A stretch of DNA of 29,706 nucleotides from a virus: IMG/VR virus record IMGVR_UViG_3300036834_000083, positions 1 through 29,706 of that record; one strand, 5' to 3'. Of this stretch, positions 20,763 through 26,934 are shown piece after piece. Below the pieces are notes generated by a model, which saw nothing but the letters and a program-made list of their open reading frames with translations, made no database searches and was not told where the DNA came from. Both the position numbers and the translations under genes were made by a program. How positions within the stretch are numbered: position 1 is the stretch's first letter; each line of letters begins with the position of its first letter.

Positions 20763-21173
20763 ATGGCTCGCCTGCCGCGCCTGCCGCCGAACATCGCCCA
20801 GCTGCAGCGCGGCGTCCGACATCCGGCGTGGCCCGAGCCGGGTTGGTTCAAGCTACGCTTGGCGCGTCGCGGGCCGTGGATTCCGGCGCTAATTTGGCAG
20901 CCGTGCCCGATGGTGGAGCCGTTCGAGGCCTCCGACCCGGCGGACTGGTGCTGCCCAACCGACCCGTGGCGCGGCCCGCGCTGGCTGCGCGCTACTATCG
21001 GTGATGACGAGGTTGATCCACTCGACGTTTGGGCTCGCGGGCAGAAGATCACCGCTCAAGAGTATTATTGGCGGCTCGCCGTGCGCGCCTGGGCCGTCGC
21101 CGAGGCGCCGCACGAGCCCGAAGCGAGCCCGCGTCAACCGATCAATTTGAGCCGCCAGCCGGCGCTGTTCTAG
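20763..21173 (+). CDS. Unknown phage protein rich in Trp and Pro
   Basis: 136 residues. Trp-rich with WPEPGWFKLRLARRGPWIPA, 'DPWRGPRWLRATIGDDEVDP' and 'LDVWARGQKITAQEYYWRLA' and a Pro-rich end. The pattern 'DGE/DEVDP-x-x-VW ... IT-x-x-EY ... W' occurs in alphaproteobacterial phage proteins without known function. It follows the 37-residue membrane protein without a gap and converges on the membrane protein gene 21170-21400 (4-base overlap of the ends). Confidence 0.6.
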   Translation: MARLPRLPPNIAQLQRGVRHPAWPEPGWFKLRLARRGPWIPALIWQPCPMVEPFEASDPADWCCPTDPWRGPRWLRATIGDDEVDPLDVWARGQKITAQEYYWRLAVRAWAVAEAPHEPEASPRQPINLSRQPALF

Positions 21174-21400
21174 TGGGCCGCCGGCTGCGGCGCCGGCGCT
21201 GGAACTTGAATGACAATCGGCGGCGGCACTGGTTGTGAACCGATCTTGTACCCGAGAAAACCAAAAATCGCTGCCACCGCGACCAGCGCCGCAACAATGG
21301 TTTTCCACGGTTCGATCCGGGTTAGCGTGACTTTGTACCGCGTATCCGCTTCCATGTTTTCGATGTGCGCCTTGCGCTCATCCTCCTCGCTATAGCTCAT
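21170..21400 (-). CDS. Small membrane protein with EPWK motif (copy 1)
   Basis: 76 residues from ATG 21400 (MSYSEEDERK); ATG 21409 is an alternative. A charged helix with HIENMEADTRYKVTLTRIEP is followed by WKTIVAALVAVAAIFGFLGY, a transmembrane segment, and a Pro-rich end. The product of 24288-24494 has the same plan (polar helix, 'ADTEYK', 'EPWK', membrane helix), so the two are probably related. The topology would place the charged helix in the cytoplasm and the Pro-rich end outside, or the reverse. Function unknown. Confidence 0.6.
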   Translation of the reverse strand: MSYSEEDERKAHIENMEADTRYKVTLTRIEPWKTIVAALVAVAAIFGFLGYKIGSQPVPPPIVIQVPAPAPQPAAH

Positions 21401-21408
21401 TATCCACA
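21400..21408 (+). promoter_or_regulatory. Consensus DnaA box
   Basis: TTATCCACA at 21400-21408 is a perfect match to the DnaA box consensus. It lies at the start of the membrane protein gene. A single box is weak evidence for an origin. Confidence 0.35.
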
Positions 21409-21429
21409 TTATCACGGGTGACCTGCGGG

Positions 21430-21443
21430 GGAAATTAATTTCC
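21430..21443. promoter_or_regulatory. Perfect 14-bp palindrome, possible operator
   Basis: GGAAATTAATTTCC lies between the leftward membrane protein gene and the rightward recombination operon. The half TTAATTTCC also occurs at about 18723 in the divergent control region. An operator is plausible for this region, which lacks a gene from 21410 to 21582. No convincing promoter was found there, though CATAAT at about 21541 could be a -10. Confidence 0.4.
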
Positions 21444-21582
21444 GCTGCCCGCGTGCACGGAAATTGCATTAAATTCGGGCTCGCAAAATTTCCAGCAAAG
21501 TCGCATAAAATCTAGCCTTCGCCAGTTGCGCGCCAAGCCACATAATGCTAAGGTTCAGCTTAGGCTTGTCAGGAGACTTTCG

Positions 21583-22383
21583 ATGGCAGAGACCGCAACC
21601 CCGATCCGGCCGGGCATTGGGCACAATTTGCCACCCGAAGAAATCATCGACCCGCAGGACCCGGAAATCCTGAGGGCCCGCCTCGGTCGCGACCACGCCG
21701 ATCTGCTGCGCCGTTTCGTCGAGCTCGAGCAGGGCGCGGCGCGCATCCCGGCGGTCAAGACCGAGGCCGATGCGCAGCGGATCGTCGACTTCGTCGCGCA
21801 GCAATGCACACCGCTGAAGACCGAGGCGAAGCAAATTCACGACCGCGAGAAAAAGCCGTTTCTGCAATGCGGCAAGGTGGTCGACGAATTTTTCTTGCGC
21901 CGCATCGAGCGGTTCGGCGTTGTGGTCGCTCAAGTGAGCCAACACGCCGAATTATTCTACAAGCGAAAAAAAGTAGAGCAAAGACAACGCGAGGAGGAGC
22001 AGCGGCGCCGCGCGGCTGCAGAGGCCCATCGCGCCGCCGAGGAAGCCGCCCGGCTCCAGGTCGAGGCAAGAAAAACCGCCGCCACCGATCGCGCGGCGGC
22101 GGCTCGGTTAGGTGTAGAAGCGCAAGAAGCTGAAGAGCGGGCCGCGGTCGCTCAGGCGATTGTGGAGGCGCCGCCCGCCGCGACCAGGATTCACGGCGAC
22201 TACGGCGCCGTCGCGTTCGAAAAGACCCGATGGCGGTTCGAGGTCGTCGATCCCACCCAGATCCCGCTGGGCTATCTGAAGCTAGATGACGACGCGATCA
22301 ACGCCGCCATCGCTGATGGGGTCCGTGAGATCCCCGGCCTCGAAATATTCGAAGAGCACCAATTCCAGATCAGGCGGTGCTGA
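21583..22383 (+). CDS. Coiled-coil protein upstream of the Bet-like recombinase
   Basis: 266 residues from ATG 21583, with AGGAGA six bases upstream (the open frame from 21526 has none). After an N-terminal 'IRPGIGHNLPPEEIIDPQDP', a long charged helix with RKKVEQRQREEEQRRRAAAE (about 127-146) forms a coiled coil. The C-terminal part reads WRFEVVDPTQIPLGYLKLDD and 'AAIADGVREIPGLEIFEEHQ'. Proteins with this ending ('Y-x-x-VDE..I..AI..G-x-R-x-IPG-x-x-I') are encoded next to RecT/Bet genes, possibly related to the DUF1351 or Gam type. A role in recombination, such as nuclease inhibition or end binding, is likely but inferred. Confidence 0.65.
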   Translation: MAETATPIRPGIGHNLPPEEIIDPQDPEILRARLGRDHADLLRRFVELEQGAARIPAVKTEADAQRIVDFVAQQCTPLKTEAKQIHDREKKPFLQCGKVVDEFFLRRIERFGVVVAQVSQHAELFYKRKKVEQRQREEEQRRRAAAEAHRAAEEAARLQVEARKTAATDRAAAARLGVEAQEAEERAAVAQAIVEAPPAATRIHGDYGAVAFEKTRWRFEVVDPTQIPLGYLKLDDDAINAAIADGVREIPGLEIFEEHQFQIRRC

Positions 22384-22386
22384 GCC

Positions 22387-22596
22387 ATGAAAACCAATAT
22401 CGCGATCCTGGTCAACATGTGCGACGTGGAAATCACGCCTACCGGAGATGTGCAATTCGCCGCGGTGACCGCGCTGATGGCGGCGCTCCGCGACGGCTGC
22501 CCCGGCGGCTGGACCGTCGCGGCCGACGCCGCCAACGGCGTCATTACCGTAACCCGCAACCCCAGCAGCGCAAAGGAGGCATCCCCCCATGCCTGA
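22387..22596 (+). CDS. Small protein of unknown function
   Basis: 69 residues from ATG 22387, three bases after the upstream stop. The sequence is compact with a beta-alpha-beta look: NIAILVNMCDVEITPTGDVQ, 'FAAVTALMAALRDGCPGGWT', 'VAADAANGVITVTRNP'. No family is recognised. It overlaps the Bet start by 8 bases and lies in the same operon. Confidence 0.55.
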   Translation: MKTNIAILVNMCDVEITPTGDVQFAAVTALMAALRDGCPGGWTVAADAANGVITVTRNPSSAKEASPHA

Positions 22597-23995
22597 CGGC
22601 GATCAGACCGTTGTAGCGATTCCCGAGACTCGACCAGATTTAATCAAACTCTCGCCGCCGCGGCTGCCGTGGCACCCCGACCTAAAGGAGCGCTTCGACA
22701 TCGATGGCGCTCAATGGCGCGCGCTGATCGATGCGATCTGGCCCGCCGCCAAGAGCGTCGATTCAATCGTCAATGCGCTCTCCTACTGCAAGGCACGCCG
22801 CCTCGACCCGTTCAAGCGGCCCGTCCACATCGTGCCGGTGTGGTCACGGACGGCCAATAAGATGATTGAGACGATCTGGCCGGGGATCGGCGAATTGCGC
22901 ACCACGGCGTTTCGCACCGGCCTCTATGCCGGGCGCGACAAACCCGAGTTCGGCCCCGACAAGACCATGGATCTGGGCGGCGTCGCGGTCACCTTCCCGG
23001 AATATTGTGAACTCACGGTGTACCGGCTCGACCGCAATGGCCAGCGGATGGCTTATCCGGGCCCGCGGGTCTACTGGCTGGAGAGTTATGCGACGGCGGC
23101 GCGCGACACGCAGGCTCCCAATGAAATGTGGCGGAAGCGTCCGCGCGGGCAGCTCGAAAAATGCAGCGAAGCTGCCGCATTACGCGCCGCCTTCCCCGAG
23201 GAGATCGGCAACGACTACACCGACGACGAGATGCGCGGGCAGGTCGTCGACCATGAGCCAGGCCCGCCGCCGCCGCGCCCACGCATGGAGGAATTCGCCG
23301 TAGCCGCGGCTCCTCAGACCGCAGGCGATACCGCAACCAGACCGGCCGCTGATGCAACACCGCGCCGCGGACGTGGCAGCCCTCGCACCAAGCCGGCGGC
23401 GCAGGCGGCGGAGCCCAACCCGCCGCCCGAGGACAAACCCTATTCCTTCGCCGATCATTTGGGCGAAGTGCACGAGTTCGTGGAGTTTGAAGAGGCGGTT
23501 GCCGCCTATGCCGACGTGCTCGCCGCCGTCGACAGCACGGCCGCGCTCGAAGCCGCCTGGGAGAACGGCGCGGCGCTGATCCAGGCCTTGCGCGACAAGG
23601 GGCATGGCAGCGCCGTCGACGCGCTCGTCCGGCAGTTTTCCGAGCTGCGCGCGGCGTTTGAGCCGGAGGAAGACGCACCGGAAGACGCACCGGAAGACGC
23701 ACCGGAAGACGCACCGGAAGACGCACCGGAAGACGCCTCAAATGAGGCGGCAAAAAGTAACGTGGCATCTGCCGCTTACGACGTCGCGGTGCCGATGACC
23801 GGCACGGCGCAGGCGTGGTTTCAGCCTGCTCGCGCCAAATTGCGCGAGATGACCGAGGCCGGGCGCCCGCCGGTCGATTTCAAACGCTTCAGGGCGGAAA
23901 ACGCCACGGCATTGGCGTTGCTCAAGAAGACCATGAGCGCGTGGTATGGGATCCTGGAAAAAATCATCGCGGCCGGCGAGACCGGGCCCGGATGA
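22589..23995 (+). CDS. bet: Bet/RecT-family single-strand annealing protein
   Basis: 468 residues, starting at ATG 22589 after a strong AAGGAGG. The N-terminal 200 residues match phage recombination protein Bet: FDIDGAQWRALIDAIWPAAK, 'YCKARRLDPFKRPVHIVPVW', 'IETIWPGIGELRTTAFRTGL', 'YTAARDTQAPNEMWRKRPRG'-type sequence (here ATAARDTQAPNEMWRKRPRG) and 'QLEKCSEAAALRAAFPEEIG'. It anneals single strands during phage recombination. The C-terminal half is an extension: Pro/Arg-rich linker, a helical part (EFEEAVAAYADVLAAVDSTA), an EDAP repeat, and a final helical domain. The end overlaps the HIRAN gene by ATGA. No exonuclease partner is visible in the window apart from the VRR-NUC gene. Confidence 0.85.
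   Translation: MPDGDQTVVAIPETRPDLIKLSPPRLPWHPDLKERFDIDGAQWRALIDAIWPAAKSVDSIVNALSYCKARRLDPFKRPVHIVPVWSRTANKMIETIWPGIGELRTTAFRTGLYAGRDKPEFGPDKTMDLGGVAVTFPEYCELTVYRLDRNGQRMAYPGPRVYWLESYATAARDTQAPNEMWRKRPRGQLEKCSEAAALRAAFPEEIGNDYTDDEMRGQVVDHEPGPPPPRPRMEEFAVAAAPQTAGDTATRPAADATPRRGRGSPRTKPAAQAAEPNPPPEDKPYSFADHLGEVHEFVEFEEAVAAYADVLAAVDSTAALEAAWENGAALIQALRDKGHGSAVDALVRQFSELRAAFEPEEDAPEDAPEDAPEDAPEDAPEDASNEAAKSNVASAAYDVAVPMTGTAQAWFQPARAKLREMTEAGRPPVDFKRFRAENATALALLKKTMSAWYGILEKIIAAGETGPG
23669..23740 (+). repeat. Six 12-bp repeats encoding EDAP
   Basis: Five exact copies of GAAGACGCACCG and one diverged (GAAGACGCCTCA) lie in frame within the Bet-like gene and encode an acidic EDAP repeat. The identity of the copies suggests recent slippage expansion. 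Confidence 0.9.
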
Positions 23996-24297
23996 CGGAA
24001 GTAACGATTCCGATCGCCGGGGTGCAATTCCACAGGGGCGCTCGCGAGACGCTGGCTTCGCTCGCCCCCGGCACGCGGCTCGTCCTGGTACGCGAGCCGG
24101 TGAACAAATACGATCCGCTCGCCATCGCGGTGTGGCTGCCGGCGCAGAAAGGGATCGAGCGCCGGAAGCTCGGCTTCCTGCCGAAAGCCCAAAACGTCGA
24201 GATCGCCTGGGCGATCGCTTCGGGCGTGGCGCTCGCCGCTACGTTCGCGGGGCACGACGAAGAGAACCGGCCCCAGATAATGATACGATGGCCGTGA
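23992..24297 (+). CDS. HIRAN domain protein
   Basis: 101 residues from ATG 23992, overlapping the Bet stop by ATGA. The pattern IPIAGVQFHRGARETLASLA, 'LVLVREPVNKYDPLAIAVWL' and 'RKLGFLPKAQNVEIAWAIAS' fits the HIRAN domain ('G-x-x-F-x-G ... L-x-L-x-REP-N-x-YD-x-x-AI ... G-x-LP'), which binds 3' ends of single-stranded DNA in HLTF/Rad5 helicases. Here the domain stands alone. It may recognise DNA ends or gaps in phage recombination with Bet. It overlaps the next gene start by 10 bases. Confidence 0.75.
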   Translation: MTEVTIPIAGVQFHRGARETLASLAPGTRLVLVREPVNKYDPLAIAVWLPAQKGIERRKLGFLPKAQNVEIAWAIASGVALAATFAGHDEENRPQIMIRWP

Positions 24298-24494
24298 CCG
24301 AGGACGAGGAGCGGCAATTGAGGATGGAGCTGATGCGCGCGGACATTGAGAATAAACGCGCCGACACCGAATACAAACGCGGATTGCTCAATTACGAGCC
24401 CTGGAAGCTCATCCTTGCGGCATTTGGGGCTGGCGCTGCCTTGATGGCTGCGCTGACCGCTGTGGTGACGCTGCTGGTGGTCTACCTGAAATAA
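24288..24494 (+). CDS. Small membrane protein with EPWK motif (copy 2)
   Basis: 68 residues from ATG 24288 (MAVTEDEERQLRMELMRADI), overlapping the HIRAN gene by 10 bases, without a clear ribosome binding site, so it is probably translated by coupling. A charged helix with NKRADTEYKRGLLNYEPWK is followed by a membrane helix (LILAAFGAGAALMAALTAVV). The plan equals that of the product of 21170-21400. Function unknown; last gene of the recombination operon. Confidence 0.6.
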   Translation: MAVTEDEERQLRMELMRADIENKRADTEYKRGLLNYEPWKLILAAFGAGAALMAALTAVVTLLVVYLK

Positions 24495-24502
24495 AACTAG
24501 CA

Positions 24503-24527
24503 GGCGCCATCGGGGGCGCCATCGGGG
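24503..24527. terminator. Tandem 12-bp repeat forming a hairpin between convergent genes
   Basis: GGCGCCATCGGG is repeated twice (24503-24514 and 24515-24526). The two self-complementary GGCGCC parts can pair into a short stem. No U-run follows, so an intrinsic terminator is uncertain. The place between converging genes fits. Confidence 0.35.
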
Positions 24528-24543
24528 TACGAATCCGGGCGGC

Positions 24544-24885
24544 TCACCGCAACCATCGGCGCCACCATGGCCGGCGATCGGCGAGCATCACTCGGTCAAG
24601 CAGGCTCCGCAAATGCCGAATCGTTTCCTCCCGATCGGTTGCCAGGGCACGCCACAGCTCGACCTCACCCCGTAAGTCGGTGGCAGCGGCGGGAGTGTCC
24701 TTCTGTAACCCGTTGCCCTCCACGCTACCGATCATCGGGTAAACCCGGTGCAGCTCGGCGGGATCGATCCGATAGCTGCCGTCCTCGTTCTTCTCGGCGG
24801 AAACCCTGCCGGTCTTGATCGCCTTGGCGATCGTCGGCCTGGCCTTGCCGGTTGCCCGGGCGGCGTCGCCCAACGTGTAAGCCAT
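24544..24885 (-). CDS. MerR/excisionase-like DNA-binding protein with coiled coil
   Basis: 113 residues. The N-terminal AYTLGDAARATGKARPTIAK and AIKTGRVSAEKNEDGSYRID with PAELHRVYP form a winged helix-turn-helix of the MerR/excisionase type. A helical segment with RGEVELWRALATDREETIRH (about 71-90) and a C-terminal basic WWRRWLR follow. Such 'AA-x-ATGKS-x-x-T-I-x-x-AIK-x-G-x-x-S' proteins are found on phages and plasmids as replication or partition-linked regulators. ATG 24885 is preceded by a GGGGGAG ribosome binding site located inside an inverted repeat. Confidence 0.75.
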   Translation of the reverse strand: MAYTLGDAARATGKARPTIAKAIKTGRVSAEKNEDGSYRIDPAELHRVYPMIGSVEGNGLQKDTPAAATDLRGEVELWRALATDREETIRHLRSLLDRVMLADRRPWWRRWLR

Positions 24886-24886
24886 G

Positions 24887-24934
24887 ACTCCCCCTGTTCC
24901 AGTGCGCCACGAAGCAGCGGCGGCCAGGGGGAGT
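24887..24934 (-). promoter_or_regulatory. Inverted repeat that masks the ribosome binding site
   Basis: A 10-bp perfect inverted repeat, ACTCCCCCTG (24887-24896) and CAGGGGGAGT (24925-24934), lies directly before ATG 24885. In the minus-strand mRNA the upstream arm ACUCCCCCUG would pair with CAGGGGGAGU, which contains the Shine-Dalgarno sequence GGGGGAG. Translation would then be blocked unless the stem opens. It may also be a DNA operator. Confidence 0.55.
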
Positions 24935-25006
24935 GACCGGGTTGCGTGGCATGGTTGCCATCCTCGCTTATCCGCCCATTTGCGTCACGCAAAAGGGGGC
25001 GCGGAC

Positions 25007-25039
25007 ACAAAAACCGGCCTGGCTTCGACTCCAGGCCGG
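25007..25039 (-). terminator. Intrinsic terminator of the Pro/Gly-rich gene
   Basis: On the minus strand CCGGCCTGG and CCAGGCCGG form a perfect 9-bp stem with an 8-base loop (25023-25030), followed by TTTTTG. This is a textbook Rho-independent terminator about 130 bases downstream of the stop at 25172. Confidence 0.85.
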
Positions 25040-25171
25040 CAAGTCGGGGAGGAAACCTTTAGCGGGTCGGCGTCGGCCGCCGCCGCCCCCGCAGCAACCG
25101 CCTCCGCTCGCGTGCGGAAATGCCTGCCGACACCGGCGGCGGTTCCGGTGGTGGCTCGTCCGCAGGCGCGG

Positions 25172-25627
25172 CTAAGGGACTGGCTTGGGTTCCGGGGTCG
25201 GGGGTAACCCCTGGTCCGGAGCACCCGGCGGTGGCCACACACCGGGAGGAACTGGGAGACCGTGATCGGGGTGGCCGGGATGGAAGATCGGCGGCGGCCA
25301 GACACCGACTGGCGGTTGCGGCCAGACGCCAGGAGGTGATCCGCCAGGGGGCTGTGGCCACACACCGGGAGGCGGCCCGCCAGGGCCGATCGGATAGGTT
25401 GGGAAGCCTGGACCTTGACCTGGCCCGCCCCCAGGCGCGATCGGATGCGCCGGATAGCCGGGACCGGGCCACACTCCAGGAGGATAGTAGATGGGCGGCA
25501 TCGGCTGACCACCGCCCATGATCGGCGGCATCGATCCGACCGGCGGATAGTAGATCGGCGGCATGATCGCAACCGGTGGCGGCCCGACGTTGATCGGCTC
25601 GACGACGACGAGATAGGTTTGTGCCAT
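25172..25627 (-). CDS. Pro/Gly-rich repeat protein
   Basis: 151 residues from ATG 25627 (MAQTYLVVVEPINVGPPPVA), with GGAG upstream at long spacing. Nearly the whole protein consists of Pro, Gly and aromatic residues. MPPIYYPP occurs twice, PPGVWP and close variants at least four times, and IFHPGHPDHGLPVPPGVWPP near the end. Similar Pro-rich proteins with 'HPDQGLP' repeats are known from alphaproteobacterial phages, without function. It probably forms an extended polyproline structure. Transcribed alone, with a terminator downstream. Confidence 0.65.
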   Translation of the reverse strand: MAQTYLVVVEPINVGPPPVAIMPPIYYPPVGSMPPIMGGGQPMPPIYYPPGVWPGPGYPAHPIAPGGGPGQGPGFPTYPIGPGGPPPGVWPQPPGGSPPGVWPQPPVGVWPPPIFHPGHPDHGLPVPPGVWPPPGAPDQGLPPTPEPKPVP

Positions 25628-25821
25628 TGCGTTTTTCGCTCCTCTGGGGGATGCCGGTTGAAGAGGAAGACCCGCGTACCGGCACAGCGCGGAAAGGAAG
25701 AGAGCCTGAAGTCGCGCGGCTGAACAAGTCTCGGATGCGCTGACTTGATGAATTTTTTGCAGTTAATATTTCCCGGCGCGACTATTTCGGATATTGCATT
25801 TTCCGACGGGCGACGACGTCG

Positions 25822-25850
25822 TTGCCGGTAATTGGGCAAGACGCTATCTT
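25822..25850 (+). promoter_or_regulatory. Promoter-like sequence before the hairpin units
   Basis: TTGCCG (25822-25827) and TATCTT (25845-25850) are 17 bases apart. Transcription would start near 25857, a few bases before the first hairpin. Match to consensus is moderate, so this is a candidate only. Confidence 0.3.
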
Positions 25851-25863
25851 CTAGATCACCCTT

Positions 25864-25920
25864 CGCCGCTTCGGCGGCGCGGATTGAAACGAGATCTCCT
25901 TTCCGGGAGCGGATTGAAAC
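25864..25920 (+). other. Two tandem hairpins with CRISPR-repeat-like 3' handle
   Basis: Unit 1 has stem CGCCGC/GCGGCG closed by a TTCG loop (25864-25879), then CGGATTGAAAC ending at 25890. Unit 2 has a stem CTCC/GGAG (25896-25909) then CGGATTGAAAC ending at 25920. The period is exactly 30. A stem-loop followed by GCGTGGATTGAAAC or similar is the plan of type I-C CRISPR repeats. Here there is no room for spacers, so this is no normal array. It may be a repeat mimic, a remnant, or chance; in frame it would also encode a repeated RIET. Confidence 0.5.
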
Positions 25921-25927
25921 AAACGCC

Positions 25928-26665
25928 ATGAAAGCATTGCTCGCCGTTGCCGTCATCGTCTGCGCCCCCTTGCTTTCGCCAGCGGGGCTTTCGCCAGCGG
26001 GATCCGCCCGCGCCGACGAGATCTTTTTCGGCTCGTTCGCGACGCCCGCAGGATGCGCCTCGATCGTTGCCGGCGATGAGGGCGCGGTCTGTCCTTCGGG
26101 GCTGACCTTTGCCGGCGGCAGCGCCGGCACGCTCACGGTCAGCGGGTTCCTCGGCAACCCCAACAGCAGCGCCGCGGCCTTCACGACATTCAAAGGCCCG
26201 CCGAATTTGTTGGATGAGCAGGGCATTGGCGAGAACGACCTCGGTCCCGGCAGTGCGTGCAATACGACCGACTGCGAAATTGGCGGCGGCGCTTCAGTGG
26301 CGGTCACAGCGTCGGTGCCGCTGTCGCAAGTCGATGTCATTGTCTCCAGTGTGCAGGGATTTGAAAGCTTCAATGTGTTCGCCGGCACTGCGGCAGGCTC
26401 ATTGGTCGAAGTCGCCAGCGGGCTTAATGCCAGCAACTGCGTGCTGTTTCCCGGCCAGACCGACGTGTGCGCGGTGACGCTGGCGACGCCGGCCACGATG
26501 ATCGCGATCGAGTCGAACAATTCGCTCGTGGCCGCGGCCGACGTGCTGCTGGCGGCGGTCTCGACCGCGGCGCCGAGCGCAATCCCCGAGCCGTCGTCGC
26601 TGGCCCTGCTTGGCGCCGGGCTTCTCGGCCTCGGCGTGGCCTGGAGGCGGCGCCACAACAACTAG
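25928..26665 (+). CDS. PEP-CTERM sorting domain protein
   Basis: 245 residues from ATG 25928. A signal peptide (MKALLAVAVIVCAPLLSPAG to SARADE, cleavage near residue 29) is followed by a Cys-containing beta-rich domain (ASIVAGDEGAVCPSGLTFAG, 'NTTDCEIGGGASVAVTASVP', 'GLNASNCVLFPGQTDVCAVT'). The C-terminus is a PEP-CTERM signal: PEPSSLALLGAGLLGLGVAW then RRRHNN. Such proteins are processed by host exosortase and sent to the outer surface or exopolysaccharide. The upstream frame (from TTG 25832) would hide the signal peptide. A PEP-CTERM protein inside a phage segment is unusual; it may be a cargo gene altering the lysogen surface. Confidence 0.8.
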   Translation: MKALLAVAVIVCAPLLSPAGLSPAGSARADEIFFGSFATPAGCASIVAGDEGAVCPSGLTFAGGSAGTLTVSGFLGNPNSSAAAFTTFKGPPNLLDEQGIGENDLGPGSACNTTDCEIGGGASVAVTASVPLSQVDVIVSSVQGFESFNVFAGTAAGSLVEVASGLNASNCVLFPGQTDVCAVTLATPATMIAIESNNSLVAAADVLLAAVSTAAPSAIPEPSSLALLGAGLLGLGVAWRRRHNN

Positions 26666-26934
26666 GGCGGCGCGGCCGGGCTGGCGAGCAGGTATCCGGC
26701 GATCGCCGAGAGGGCGGCGAGCGCCGCTTCACCGGACACTTTGTCGACCAGGGTCAACAGTACGATCGCCGGCACGATCAGCAACAACGCGATGCTGCGG
26801 GCGATGACGCGGCCCTCGATGATCGCATGGGCGAGATCTCCATCGATGACCACCGTGGCGACAAACAGGCCGCAGACCACGACGAAGACGAAGGCCAGCG
26901 CGCCGGCGGCGATCCAGGCAAGGCGGGTGTTCAC
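26662..26934 (-). CDS. Small membrane protein, possible holin
   Basis: 90 residues from GTG 26934, which overlaps the tail fibre stop (GTGA). Two main transmembrane segments (WIAAGALAFVFVVVCGLFVA and SIALLLIVPAIVLLTLV) are separated by a polar loop, and a third weakly hydrophobic helix (AALAALSAIAGYLLA) ends the protein. The size and position after a tail fibre gene fit a holin or related lysis protein, but no endolysin is visible in the window. Similar membrane proteins near S74-type fibre genes have no assigned role, so the holin call is only a possibility. Confidence 0.55.
   Translation of the reverse strand: MNTRLAWIAAGALAFVFVVVCGLFVATVVIDGDLAHAIIEGRVIARSIALLLIVPAIVLLTLVDKVSGEAALAALSAIAGYLLASPAAPP

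Larger units (their letters stand above)
24886..25171. other. 286-base region without a gene
   Basis: It contains the inverted repeat before the MerR-like gene (24887-24934), a small palindrome TGCGTCACGCA (24981-24991), and the terminator at 25007-25039. No gene is supported. ORFs here in several frames are shadow ORFs. Confidence 0.6.
25628..25927. other. 300-base divergent region between Pro-rich and PEP-CTERM genes
   Basis: The region has promoter-like sequence for the rightward gene and two hairpin units resembling CRISPR repeats (given separately). AT-rich parts (TTAATATTT around 25770) and CGACGACGTCG around 25810 (a near-palindrome) may be operators. No gene is supported here. Confidence 0.5.

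Noticed and set aside
25864-25920. A functional CRISPR array
   Set aside because: Only two units with a 30-bp period, different stems and no room for spacers; no cas genes. It is reported as a repeat-like element instead.
24985-26661. Long minus-strand ORF of 558 codons
   Set aside because: It runs antisense to the PEP-CTERM gene and across the Pro-rich gene, terminator and hairpin region. Composition is Ser/Arg/Pro-rich as expected for GC-rich shadow frames, and no domain is visible.
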